This document shows positions 1 through 8,754 of a stretch of DNA of 42,441 nucleotides, in pieces (positions within the stretch are counted from its first letter, which is position 1; every line of letters starts with the position of its first letter). Where the stretch lies: assembly GCA_015064845.1 (NCBI GenBank), contig SVRL01000015.1, forward strand, positions 1 to 42,441. The letters are read 5' to 3'. Position numbers and translations under genes: made by a program. The DNA comes from Oscillospiraceae bacterium (GTDB lineage Bacteria; Bacillota; Clostridia; Oscillospirales; CAG-272). Under the pieces are notes generated by a model that saw nothing but the letters and a program-made list of their open reading frames with translations, was not told where the DNA came from and ran no database searches.

Positions 1-63
1 GAGTAGTTGTTTTGCTTCGCAAAAGTGCAAAATATTTTGCACCACACCTCATCCGCCTCTCTT

Positions 64-107
64 CCGATTCAAGAATCGGGAGGCACCTTCCCCCGCTGGG
101 GAAGGCT
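64..107. repeat. Double-hairpin intergenic repeat, copy 1
   Basis: Two adjacent perfect hairpins: CCGATTC/GAATCGG at 64-79 and CCTTCCCC/GGGGAAGG at 86-105. A degenerate copy of the same two-hairpin design lies at 2074-2114, on the other side of the BspA-type gene. It looks like a REP-type dispersed element. Apart from this and the terminator at 163-190, I see nothing coding in positions 1-204. Confidence 0.55.
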
Positions 108-162
108 TATAAATTCCCATTTATCTTTCCAAATCAAAAAACGGGAGCATAATTTTCTACGG

Positions 163-190
163 AAAAAAAAGCAGAGGGAAATCCCTCTGC
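163..190 (-). terminator. Rho-independent terminator ending the surface locus
   Basis: On the minus strand a perfect 9-bp stem (GCAGAGGGA/TCCCTCTGC, loop of two) is followed directly by eight T. It lies 15 bases after the BspA-type gene's stop and is one of the strongest terminators in the long minus-strand run, so it probably marks the 3' end of the locus. Confidence 0.9.
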
Positions 191-204
191 TGTCATCAAA
201 AACA

Positions 205-2040
205 TCAAATAAAACCATCGTCTTCTTCGTTTTGAAGCATTTTATAATAAGCTTCCATTTTCTTTTTGCGGTAAATGACACTCATCGTAATGCCGACACC
301 GACGAAGAGAACGAGCATAACGCAGAAAACTGCCACGGTAAATTGGAAAAAGCTAAGTCCCATAAACATTCTTACGCCCGTAACCACATATTCAATGGGT
401 TCATAATAAACCAGTTCGCCTTGATCTTTTGCAATATCTTCGGGAACAATGGCAGTGGAAGAATCCACGCCTTTCACGTCAAGAGCAATGAGATATTGCG
501 TGGTATCCTTGGTGGAACCGAGATAATAAGTCGCATAACCGCTTTTATCCACAAATACCGATTGCAAAAGAGAAAGTCCTCTGCCGGGGATATATTGATA
601 AAGGCTCGCCGTTTTATAGGAATGTACTTTGCCGAGGTAAATCTTAGGAGAAAAATCCATTTCCAGACTGCCCTCAAAGGAAAGGAGATAACTTTGCGCA
701 TCGCCAATGGTTTTGACGTGCTGTTTCGTGGGGTTTACGTTTTGAATAATATTATATTTCAAAGAAATCGGTTTTTTCGTTTCTTCTTGCTGCGTATATT
801 CCAATCTGCCGCAGTCGATTTTAACAGAAGAACCGTCTTCCATATCGATATTCAGATTCACTTCATCCTTACCGACAAACTGGTTGAGTGTATCTTCCGC
901 AATTTCCGAAGAATCCTTCATTGTTACGTCCACTTGAATCTCATTGAGATCCACATTCTGTTGTTCTCCGTCTCTGACCGCAGAGATCAATTCATTCCAA
1001 CCGTTTTCATTTTCGAGTACGGCATCAATTTTAATATTTACCTGAGAATCGCCGTAAACGATATTACCGTTATGAATCGTATATTCCGTGGTTTTTGTTA
1101 CAGTCGTAGAAATTGTGGAATTTTCGTTTTTGGTAACGGTATTTTGATTTGTAACAATAAATTGATCATCCGAATACGCAGAAGAAGTCTGACCGGTAAC
1201 AAAAGGAAGCGCATCATAGTAAATAACGTATTCAGATACTCTTTTTCCGCTCTGTCTTGCAAGTTCGGGCAAAACGAAACTGCCCTTTTCCTGGGAACCG
1301 CCGTAATTCACTTTATAAAAACTCGTGCAGTTTTCAAACGCATCTTCTCCTATGCGAATGATGGAATCGGAAAAATAGACCGAAGTCAGCAATTCACATC
1401 CGTAAAAAGTCCAGATCGGCAATTCTTCCACGGAAGCCTTGATATTGGCTGTTATCAAATTTTCACAATAAGAAAAAACGAGGTCGCCAAAAGAAGTTAC
1501 AGACGCGGGAATATCCACCGTTTTTAAGGAAGAACAATGATAAAATGCTTTTCGGCCCAAGGTTTTCAGCGTATTGGGCAAGCGAACTTCTATCAGTGCT
1601 TCACAGTTTTCGAACGCGCCTTCGCGAATGGTTTCCAGTCCTTCACGAATTGAAACCATTTTCAGTTTGGAACATTGAACGAATGCATAGTTTCCAATGG
1701 TTTTCAAAGTGGAAGGCAACGTAACGGAAACAGCGTTTTCCAAACCGCGAAATGCGCGGTTACCGATGGAAGTTACGCCTTCTTCCACCACAATAGAGCG
1801 GATTTGTTCCCGATGGACATACCAAGGAGCAGGATACAATTCCGAATAAACGGGCATATCTCCCGTTCCCGAAACAGTTAAAATACCCGTTTCGGAAAGC
1901 GTCCACGTTAGATTGTTGCCACAAGTTCCGCTGATTTCCGCCGCCGAAACGAACGGAACAAAAAGCGAAATCATCAGGGCTGTCATCGTCAAAATCAAGA
2001 TAAGACGCCTCATATTGTCTTTGAGTATTGTTTTGCGCAT
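205..2040 (-). CDS. BspA-type leucine-rich repeat protein, membrane anchored
   Basis: A 611-residue predicted surface protein. Residues about 10-33 form a signal peptide ending in a VSAAE-type cleavage site. Residues about 60-260 hold BspA/LRR_5-type repeats of about 23 residues with the usual pattern (SIGNRAF, TIGNYAF, TIREGAF, TLGRKAF, RIGEDAF). A polar beta-rich region follows, then one membrane segment (about 570-595) and a short basic then acidic cytoplasmic tail. The start at 2040 is fixed by GGAGG six bases upstream. BspA repeats are known from adhesins that bind host or bacterial surfaces; binding by this protein is inferred. It is the last gene before the terminator at 163-190 and probably belongs to the same surface locus. 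The fold is secure, the ligand unknown. Confidence 0.85.
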   Translation of the reverse strand: MRKTILKDNMRRLILILTMTALMISLFVPFVSAAEISGTCGNNLTWTLSETGILTVSGTGDMPVYSELYPAPWYVHREQIRSIVVEEGVTSIGNRAFRGLENAVSVTLPSTLKTIGNYAFVQCSKLKMVSIREGLETIREGAFENCEALIEVRLPNTLKTLGRKAFYHCSSLKTVDIPASVTSFGDLVFSYCENLITANIKASVEELPIWTFYGCELLTSVYFSDSIIRIGEDAFENCTSFYKVNYGGSQEKGSFVLPELARQSGKRVSEYVIYYDALPFVTGQTSSAYSDDQFIVTNQNTVTKNENSTISTTVTKTTEYTIHNGNIVYGDSQVNIKIDAVLENENGWNELISAVRDGEQQNVDLNEIQVDVTMKDSSEIAEDTLNQFVGKDEVNLNIDMEDGSSVKIDCGRLEYTQQEETKKPISLKYNIIQNVNPTKQHVKTIGDAQSYLLSFEGSLEMDFSPKIYLGKVHSYKTASLYQYIPGRGLSLLQSVFVDKSGYATYYLGSTKDTTQYLIALDVKGVDSSTAIVPEDIAKDQGELVYYEPIEYVVTGVRMFMGLSFFQFTVAVFCVMLVLFVGVGITMSVIYRKKKMEAYYKMLQNEEDDGFI

Positions 2041-2073
2041 AGGCGCCTCCTTTTTGATAAAATTTGCATCTTC

Positions 2074-2114
2074 AGTCCCTTGCGGGACAGCTTCCCCAAA
2101 GGGGACGGCTTTAG
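2074..2114. repeat. Double-hairpin intergenic repeat, copy 2
   Basis: GTCCC/GGGAC (2075-2088) is followed by AGCTTCCCC-AAA-GGGGACGGCT (2090-2111). This is the same two-hairpin layout as 64-107 but degenerate. It fills the gap between the Lgt-like and BspA-type genes. Confidence 0.5.
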
Positions 2115-2139
2115 ATTAGTTTTCTTTAAGATTACATTC

Positions 2140-2835
2140 TCAAATGCCAAAAATCGCTTTCACATATTCTTTTATTTTCGGGTTTCTCTCAAGAGTCTTA
2201 CGGAGCGCGATATAAAGAAGAACGAGCCCCATAATAAATACGATTAGCGACCAAAAACGACCATATGTCAAAGAAAAAACAAAAGGTGCTCGTTCGGAAG
2301 CAGGTCCTCGGAAGTAATCCATGGAAAAACGGACAACCCCAAACCAGATCAGTGCAATCGGCCACATCAAATTTTTTGCCTTTCCTCTGTGTTCAATCAA
2401 AAGAAGGAAAGCTGTCAGAAGAATCCACAAACCCATCTCTGCCAATGCGCTGGGAAATCTGACGGGTTGCCCTTCGTTATAATAAAGAATCATGCCGTAA
2501 CAGCAATCGCCGATATAACAGCTGATTTTTGAACTTGCGCAGACCATCATAATCGGAACAGAAATAAAATCTCCCAATTTCCCGATAGGAAGTTTCAAAA
2601 GATAATGTAAGAGGACCAATGTAACCGTGTCAAACATCATCAAACCATATAAACGGACACCGATAAACGCGCCGCCCGAAATAACAGAACCGAAGCAAGC
2701 ACCGATAGCTCCCATAAAGGAAACAATCACATAAATCAAAAGCAATTGCTTCCAAGAAATATCATATTTCTTTTTACGGAATACACAAAACGGAATGGGT
2801 AATAAAACTGCCCATAAAAGAAGTTTCAAATGCAT
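2140..2835 (-). CDS. Lgt-like polytopic membrane protein (prolipoprotein diacylglyceryl transferase family)
   Basis: A 231-residue protein with about six or seven hydrophobic helices. The order of motifs fits the Lgt family: a glycine-rich helix (GAIGACFGSVISGG), VRLYGLM, then CYIGDCCYG in place of the family's GR-GN-x-NxExxG stretch, then VRFPSALAE (family H/R-PSQLYE) and VRFSMDYFRG (family R-F-x-x-E-x-F-R). Lgt moves a diacylglyceryl group from phosphatidylglycerol to the Cys of prelipoproteins. This copy is shorter than typical Lgt (about 260-300) and several signature residues differ, so it may be a divergent paralogue with a dedicated or altered substrate. GAAAGG lies eight bases before the ATG. 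It sits downstream of the giant adhesin, separated by a hairpin. Confidence 0.7.
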   Translation of the reverse strand: MHLKLLLWAVLLPIPFCVFRKKKYDISWKQLLLIYVIVSFMGAIGACFGSVISGGAFIGVRLYGLMMFDTVTLVLLHYLLKLPIGKLGDFISVPIMMVCASSKISCYIGDCCYGMILYYNEGQPVRFPSALAEMGLWILLTAFLLLIEHRGKAKNLMWPIALIWFGVVRFSMDYFRGPASERAPFVFSLTYGRFWSLIVFIMGLVLLYIALRKTLERNPKIKEYVKAIFGI

Positions 2836-2862
2836 AAAATTTACCTTTCAATATGCCATCAA

Positions 2863-2898
2863 AGAATCTCGGCTTTCTTTTCAGAAAGCCGAAATTCT
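2863..2898 (-). terminator. Intergenic hairpin after the giant adhesin
   Basis: A 15-bp stem with one mismatch (AGAATCTCGGCTTTC/GAAAGCCGAAATTCT, loop of six) begins nine bases past the adhesin stop. Only a weak T-rich stretch follows on the minus strand, so it may be a leaky terminator or an mRNA-stabilising 3' end rather than a full stop. Confidence 0.55.
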
Positions 2899-2906
2899 CA
2901 AAAAGA

Positions 2907-5900
2907 TTAATACGGATTATGCATTGTAATGGAAGTTACGGGAGCACCGCTCAAGTCTGTCAAATTCATGGAGGATATCGGAATCATATAAGAAATGCCA
3001 TCTTTACTCAATGTCAAAACACTCGCAGAAATAATTCCCGCATGTGTCTTGGTACCTGATTTGTAATTACCGATATTTCTTGCGCAAGCGCCGTTTTCTG
3101 TCCAAGCAAAACCGGTTGTCTGTGTTGTGCCGTTATATACGTGAACATTGTCGCCAAAGTTCAAAGAAGCGGAATCCGCATTACCGATATTGGCAAGCGT
3201 AACGGCAACACTCGGACGAGTATAGTTATGTTCGTAAGGAGAACAGAAAGAACCATCACCTGTTCTATCACAACGGAAGTAAACTTCTGCATAACCACTG
3301 GAGAACGCCCCCGCTTTATGGTTTTCGGTGTGGCTGTCATAGGGATTACTGTCTGTCGTATCGACGGCACCGGTACCAGTCGGGGAAATTTCCGTAATGG
3401 CAACACTCGGCAAAACGCTATTTTTAACAGCAATCGTACCGGGCATCTTCGTCAGAATCGCAGCGTTGATCATATCGACTTTCGCCTGCTCTTTGTTGTT
3501 TCCTGCAACAGAGCCCTGATCTTCGAAAATCAATTCCAGCGTTATGCTGTAAGTGCCGGCAAGGAAAATATCGGGCAGAACATCGGTAGAGTATACACCG
3601 TCGCCATCTTCATCTTTCAAAGTTACTTTCATCAAAGTAGAAAGAATACTGTTGTAATCGTTGTCAGAAACGGTATAATACTGATTCATGGTTTCTCTGT
3701 TGTGTTTAATCGTCAGAGAGAGATCACCCAAACCGACAATCGCTTTGTTATCGAAGTCTGTGATAACAACTTCCAGAACACCGTCGCTAAAGAGCGTATG
3801 CGGTTCAAGGAATGCACCGTCGAAGGTGGAAGTAATCTGCTTTCCGTCTTCAACCGTGATTTCAAGATTAGCAACGATCTTGATGGTATCCAATTCAGCA
3901 TATTCTTCCGTACCGAAGGTAATGGTCAGGAATTCGGTTTCCGCAGCTTCGTCAAATGCAACAGAACCGTTCATGCTGGAAAGATCTGCATTGGACTGAT
4001 AGAATTTTTCGTCCTCCGCATTCATGACGTTCGTAAATTTCACTTCCACAAGCTGATAGAAACCGTCTGTGAATTTACCTTCTTCATTGGTCGGAATCTT
4101 GAACGAGAAATAACCGCTCGTTTCGTCAATGCTGGTATAGTCAGCTTTCACGACGATAAAGCTTTCGTTGCCTTTTCCGTCAACAACCTTGAATTTACCG
4201 AACATAGAAGCCGCGCTTGCATAATTGAACATCATATCCACACGGGGATGTTCGGAAATATCGGGAGTCGGATTGAAGATCGCGTTGAAGCTTGTAACAG
4301 GCACTCTCGTTTCATTTTTGAGGAATTCATAGGGGTCTTTGGTTGCGGAAACAACTCTGGTTGCACCGGAAGTTGCCGTTACCGTCTGTTTACCCGTTTC
4401 CATGGGAATGATAACGGAAGTAAACGAATAGGAACCGGGCGCATTCAGGGTCAAAGCCGCACCGGAATAATTGTCTGCGGAAGGATTCCATTTCAGTTTC
4501 ATGGAAATACCGTTGTAAACCAGTTCAACGCCTTCCGTACCGCCGAGCTGTTTGATTTCCTTGCCGGATTCATCATAAATTTCAAGCACTGCATCGAATT
4601 TATGCTCTTTGCCCATGTAGAAATAGTTATGAACGTCGTTGACAAGGTCATAGCGGTAATCTTCATTATCCATGAAATCTTTGGGTGCGGTCAGCCAAAC
4701 TTTCGTCTTTAAGCCGAGCGAAACTTCACGGATAAAGGGATTTACTTCGTAATATTCGCCGTCCAACAGCAAGTAGCGGAGCGTATACGTACCGCTGGCG
4801 TTGAAGGCAACGCTTGCCGTCCAGATATCGTTGGTACCTTTTTTGAAATTCAAGTCAACGTTGACGTTATTTTCGTTGGTAAAGATACCTTTTACCGTTT
4901 TCGGCAGTTCGTAACCTTCGCTCGCTGTGATTTTCAGCGTAAAGGAGTCGGTTACGTAAGAATCCGCAGTCATAAACGTATAACTCGGACCGAGCGAGCT
5001 TTGCAAATTCTCAATCTTGAAACCGTCGATGGTAAATTCAATCGGTTTTTGCAACATACGTTCCTGTCCGTCTACCGTAACACTTCTCAGAATATAGGTA
5101 CCGGGCGTTGCAAACGTAAAGTCGCAAACCCATTTACCGTCACCGATATCGGTAAATGACAAATCCTCGTTGTAATAGAGAGAACCCTGCGTGGAGCTGA
5201 TTCTTCTTGTGAAGTTTGCTTTCACGCTGTTCACTTTTGCGCCGGTAACGGTCGTGGTAACAGTCTTTACATAAGTGGTTCCCGTCTGAGATTTATCTGC
5301 AATTTCTGCGGAAACGAGGATCTTTTCATTCATCAGATCCTGATCTTTCAAAGCGTCTTTATCGTAGGTCGTACCGAACTGAATGTTGAACTGACCTTTG
5401 ATATCGGCAGAAGAAAGAACGTCTTTGTTCTCGATGGAGTTACCTTCGAGATAAATCAGTGCGGAAATCAAAGTAGGTTCATTGGTATTCAGACCCATAA
5501 TCGTGCGGTACGTGGTTGTCTGACCCGTTTTGGGATCGGTAACGGTTTGTTCTTCGTAACCGCTGTAAAGAACCAGCGGAACCAAGTGTCTGCCGTATTC
5601 GGAGAAGCAATACTGCGTATCCAGTTTTGCAATGGCAAGCAAATTACCGTCCGCATCAACGAAAGCAACGCGCATGAGTTCAAGCATGCCGAGAATGGTA
5701 TTCAATTCGGTCGGGTCCGCATAGAACGTATAGCAACTGCCGGAACCCTGGGAAGTGCTGTACTGCGCTTCATCCATACCGAAAGGAAGATCTTCTTTAT
5801 CCCAGATACGGTTGGCTGCGCTGTAACCGTCCGGAATTTTATCGATTTTCTGCGTAGGAGTACCGGAAATTTCGCTTGTAATGGTACCAAGCACCGTCTG

Positions 5901-7946
5901 TCCGTCTTCACCCCCGTAAATGGTTTCTTCTTTTTCAACGGGTGCACCGCTGTCCGCGTAATACCAAACGACTTTACCGTCTTCCGTTTGTTTATAAACT
6001 TCAATACCCGTCGGTTCCTGAACTTCGGGTTCCTTACCGGTTTCCGCCGTAGTTATCTTGATATCCGCAAGATAAATTTCAACTTCCACTTCGGAATCGC
6101 CGATAACGACCTTTTTCGTTACGGGGACATCCTTAAAGATAACTTCGCCTTCCAGAATCAAGGAAGAAGAAGGAACGTTGGTACGAATCCAGAAGTCAAT
6201 CGCAAGACCGTAAGTATCCAAAGCCTGATAGTTGTAAACAACGTAACCCGTATCCAGCGTAGCCGTTGCATCGACCAATAACTGAGAAGAAAGAGAGGGG
6301 AGCATATTGCCGTCCTCATCCTTTTGAGGCGCGTTGGTTTTTACGTTTGCGAGAATCGTTTTATCGCCAAGGTTCATATTTGCACGGTTTTTAATGGCTG
6401 CGCCTTCAACGAAAACGGAAATTTTCTGAATCCAGATACCTCCGTTGGTACCGTACAAAAGAGCATCGATATCTCGGATAACACCCGCCGTAACAATAGC
6501 GTTGTTTCCCGTTTCATTTGCGCTCAAAATACCAAGCAAGCCGGAAATGTTCTGACTGAGACTGCTGAACCATGAAGCCAGCGTTTTTCCGTTTACCTGA
6601 GTGGATTCGATATTTACAAGGCTGTTGACGTCTGCGCCGACTTCATACCAGTAAATCTCGTCGCCTTCCGCCAATTCCGCTTCCAGGTGAGAAAGCGCGG
6701 TCTGCAACTTATCTCTGGCGTTCTTGTAATTTGTAATCGTGGTTTTGAAAGAACCGGGAATCTGATTGTCTGCGACTCTTGTTTTATTCATGGCATCGAT
6801 CAATGCAGGCGCCTCCCGGCAGAATGCATCGAGCCCTTCTTCCGTAATCAGACCATGGCTGTCTTCCGCAAATCTCGTCCATGAATCGGGCCAAATAAAA
6901 TCCTTTTCCGGATTTTCCAATGCGTCGTACGCTTCCTTATTCACATAGGTGTCCATCTGATAGAGGTAGAAAATTTCCGCAAAGGCTTCGCCCGTCGTGT
7001 GCAAAACCTTGGCATCCAGATCCACCATCAAGTCGTAAAGCGACTGCATATCGTCTCTGTTGCAGGCAATCGGTTTATATTCTGTCCAACCTTCAGGCTT
7101 CGTCCAACCGTCGGGAGCCGTTTCGGTCAGTGTTTTATAAAGCATACCGTTGAGATAAGTACCCATCAAACTGCTGAGAGGAGATTTATCCACATACTTC
7201 AAGTCCATCTGCTTTACGATTTCATTTAACTGGTTTCTTGCATCGCCCAAAAGATCGATCGGAATGGTATCGTTGATCATTTCGGTATAAAAAAGACCGA
7301 GTTTACTTTCGATGTGTGTGGGCTTCGCAAGAATGGAAGATACTGCTTTTACACCGGGAACATCCGATTTCAAAAAGCCGTAAATACCGGTACCTTCGCC
7401 GATTTCCAGATATTTGGTATAACCGAAATTGGAGTTTTTGTCGTTTTCAACACGTCCGTCGGGGCCGTACGTTGCGGAAACGAAAGGCTTTTTCGCCAAA
7501 GAACCCGTATTCAGTGTCGTCGGACGCAAAATGATCTGATCCAAACCGTAAGAAGGGTCTGAAAGGTTAATCAGGTTACCCCACGTCTGGTTACGCGCCT
7601 GAATGGAAAGCATGGAATCTCCGATTGCAGAGCTTCCGGGCGGAATCGCAATGATTTCTTTGACGATTTTATTGCCATCCGCATCCGTGATGTCGTTTCC
7701 ATCCTCATCCTTTTCATAAATAATTTCATGTTGACCTGCCAAGGCAATTTCCAAGTTACCGTTGGAAGTAATTGTCGTCGTCGCACCCGAAACTTCAGGC
7801 GAAACGGAAAGCGTATTCCAGGCAAACGTCGTCATTGTCACCATTGCGATAGCAAACGCAAAAAGCAACAAAGCTGCCAACACACGTTCTTTCAAAAACG
7901 GCAACTGTGCCTGATACATCTGTATCCTTTTTTCTGTCTCTCTCAT
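2907..7946 (-). CDS. Giant SipW-dependent TasA-like surface adhesin with Ig-like modules
   Basis: A 1,679-residue secreted protein. The N-terminus has a basic segment, a hydrophobic stretch (about 22-40) and the motif FAWNTLSVSPEVSG (41-54), shared in form with three other proteins of the locus and typical of SipW substrates. Residues about 60-860 match the 677-residue TasA-like protein at 17950-19983 in order: NGNLEIAL, TWGN-LS, YGPDGR, then near the end NEPT-ISA-YLEG. After that come several beta-rich modules of about 100 residues (about 870-1,500) that read like bacterial Ig-like or fibre repeats (FTFATPGTYILRSVTVDG, FNASGTYTLRYLLLDG). No LPXTG, lipobox or C-terminal anchor is seen. The architecture suggests a tip or linker subunit of a surface fibre whose main subunit is the shorter paralogue. 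A SipW peptidase gene lies 24 bases upstream. Confidence 0.8.
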   Translation of the reverse strand: MRETEKRIQMYQAQLPFLKERVLAALLLFAFAIAMVTMTTFAWNTLSVSPEVSGATTTITSNGNLEIALAGQHEIIYEKDEDGNDITDADGNKIVKEIIAIPPGSSAIGDSMLSIQARNQTWGNLINLSDPSYGLDQIILRPTTLNTGSLAKKPFVSATYGPDGRVENDKNSNFGYTKYLEIGEGTGIYGFLKSDVPGVKAVSSILAKPTHIESKLGLFYTEMINDTIPIDLLGDARNQLNEIVKQMDLKYVDKSPLSSLMGTYLNGMLYKTLTETAPDGWTKPEGWTEYKPIACNRDDMQSLYDLMVDLDAKVLHTTGEAFAEIFYLYQMDTYVNKEAYDALENPEKDFIWPDSWTRFAEDSHGLITEEGLDAFCREAPALIDAMNKTRVADNQIPGSFKTTITNYKNARDKLQTALSHLEAELAEGDEIYWYEVGADVNSLVNIESTQVNGKTLASWFSSLSQNISGLLGILSANETGNNAIVTAGVIRDIDALLYGTNGGIWIQKISVFVEGAAIKNRANMNLGDKTILANVKTNAPQKDEDGNMLPSLSSQLLVDATATLDTGYVVYNYQALDTYGLAIDFWIRTNVPSSSLILEGEVIFKDVPVTKKVVIGDSEVEVEIYLADIKITTAETGKEPEVQEPTGIEVYKQTEDGKVVWYYADSGAPVEKEETIYGGEDGQTVLGTITSEISGTPTQKIDKIPDGYSAANRIWDKEDLPFGMDEAQYSTSQGSGSCYTFYADPTELNTILGMLELMRVAFVDADGNLLAIAKLDTQYCFSEYGRHLVPLVLYSGYEEQTVTDPKTGQTTTYRTIMGLNTNEPTLISALIYLEGNSIENKDVLSSADIKGQFNIQFGTTYDKDALKDQDLMNEKILVSAEIADKSQTGTTYVKTVTTTVTGAKVNSVKANFTRRISSTQGSLYYNEDLSFTDIGDGKWVCDFTFATPGTYILRSVTVDGQERMLQKPIEFTIDGFKIENLQSSLGPSYTFMTADSYVTDSFTLKITASEGYELPKTVKGIFTNENNVNVDLNFKKGTNDIWTASVAFNASGTYTLRYLLLDGEYYEVNPFIREVSLGLKTKVWLTAPKDFMDNEDYRYDLVNDVHNYFYMGKEHKFDAVLEIYDESGKEIKQLGGTEGVELVYNGISMKLKWNPSADNYSGAALTLNAPGSYSFTSVIIPMETGKQTVTATSGATRVVSATKDPYEFLKNETRVPVTSFNAIFNPTPDISEHPRVDMMFNYASAASMFGKFKVVDGKGNESFIVVKADYTSIDETSGYFSFKIPTNEEGKFTDGFYQLVEVKFTNVMNAEDEKFYQSNADLSSMNGSVAFDEAAETEFLTITFGTEEYAELDTIKIVANLEITVEDGKQITSTFDGAFLEPHTLFSDGVLEVVITDFDNKAIVGLGDLSLTIKHNRETMNQYYTVSDNDYNSILSTLMKVTLKDEDGDGVYSTDVLPDIFLAGTYSITLELIFEDQGSVAGNNKEQAKVDMINAAILTKMPGTIAVKNSVLPSVAITEISPTGTGAVDTTDSNPYDSHTENHKAGAFSSGYAEVYFRCDRTGDGSFCSPYEHNYTRPSVAVTLANIGNADSASLNFGDNVHVYNGTTQTTGFAWTENGACARNIGNYKSGTKTHAGIISASVLTLSKDGISYMIPISSMNLTDLSGAPVTSITMHNPY

Positions 7947-7970
7947 GATGAAAGTTCCTTTCCTGAGAAT

Positions 7971-8666
7971 TTATTGTAAATTTTGATCTTCGAAACTATG
8001 CTGATCTGAATTGAAACTGTCTATATCTGAACCGTGAAGCTGAGAATCTTGCGCTTCTTTCATTTGTGCCGCCATCTCTTCTCGGAGTTTTTTCATCTCT
8101 TTTTGAATTTTTTTCAAATTTTCATGTAAAATAATTGCCGATAAAATAACCACGGGAATAATAATCAGTGTAAAAAATCCAATTCCGCTTGTCAAAACCG
8201 AATATGCATTCAAAAGAAAGCTGTCTTCGCCGGTAACGGCTATGACTTTGCCGATAAAATTATCAGCCACAACGTAATAACGGTCTTCGCTGTTATTGGA
8301 ATCACCCCGCGTGGTCAAAGCAATCTTTCCGTCAATGGTTTTCATATCCACAACACGGTGGGTTACAATATTTCCGTTCATATAAGATTCCATAGAACGA
8401 AAACAGATAATATCGCCGACTTGAATCTTTTCAATGTCGGTCTCTTGGTTCAGAATCAGCGCGCCGACGGGAATCGCAGGCTCCATACTGTCACTGACAA
8501 CACGGAAAATGCTGAAACCGAAAATGGAAACGTAATGTCTTGTTTGAATCTGAAAAACGACGGTAAAGCAAAATACAACTGCCACGATTAAAAGAATGGT
8601 CGTGGAAACGGATAAAATTTTAGCAAACCGTGTTTTTCTCGGTTTTTGAGGATAGGTTTCTTCCAT
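7971..8666 (-). CDS. sipW: SipW-type signal peptidase I (first copy)
   Basis: A 231-residue membrane peptidase of the archaeal/ER-like SipW class. There is one N-terminal membrane segment (about 17-40), the catalytic Ser in SDSMEP (Ser60), the catalytic His in VTHRVVD (His103; this class uses His rather than Lys), the TTRGDSN box (118-124) and a second membrane segment (about 155-180). A charged, Gln/Glu/Ser-rich cytoplasmic tail follows. SipW enzymes cleave TasA/TapA-type precursors in Bacillus. Here the gene lies between the beta-helix protein and the giant adhesin, both with SipW-type signals, so these are its likely substrates. GGAGG lies about 11 bases before the ATG. Confidence 0.9.
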   Translation of the reverse strand: MEETYPQKPRKTRFAKILSVSTTILLIVAVVFCFTVVFQIQTRHYVSIFGFSIFRVVSDSMEPAIPVGALILNQETDIEKIQVGDIICFRSMESYMNGNIVTHRVVDMKTIDGKIALTTRGDSNNSEDRYYVVADNFIGKVIAVTGEDSFLLNAYSVLTSGIGFFTLIIIPVVILSAIILHENLKKIQKEMKKLREEMAAQMKEAQDSQLHGSDIDSFNSDQHSFEDQNLQ

Positions 8667-8702
8667 TATTATAAAGTCCTCCCTCCGAAAAATATTCGCT
8701 TC

Positions 8703-8734
8703 TTTATCGGAGGACCTTTCGGTCCCCCGATAAA
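8703..8734 (-). other. Strong intergenic hairpin with GAAA tetraloop
   Basis: A 14-bp stem with a single mismatch (TTTATCGGGGGACC, loop GAAA, GGTCCTCCGATAAA in minus-strand sense) sits between the beta-helix gene and sipW. There is no T-run, so it is more likely an mRNA processing or stability element setting the protein ratio than a terminator. Confidence 0.55.
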
Positions 8735-8754
8735 ATTTAAGGAGATTTTGGGGA

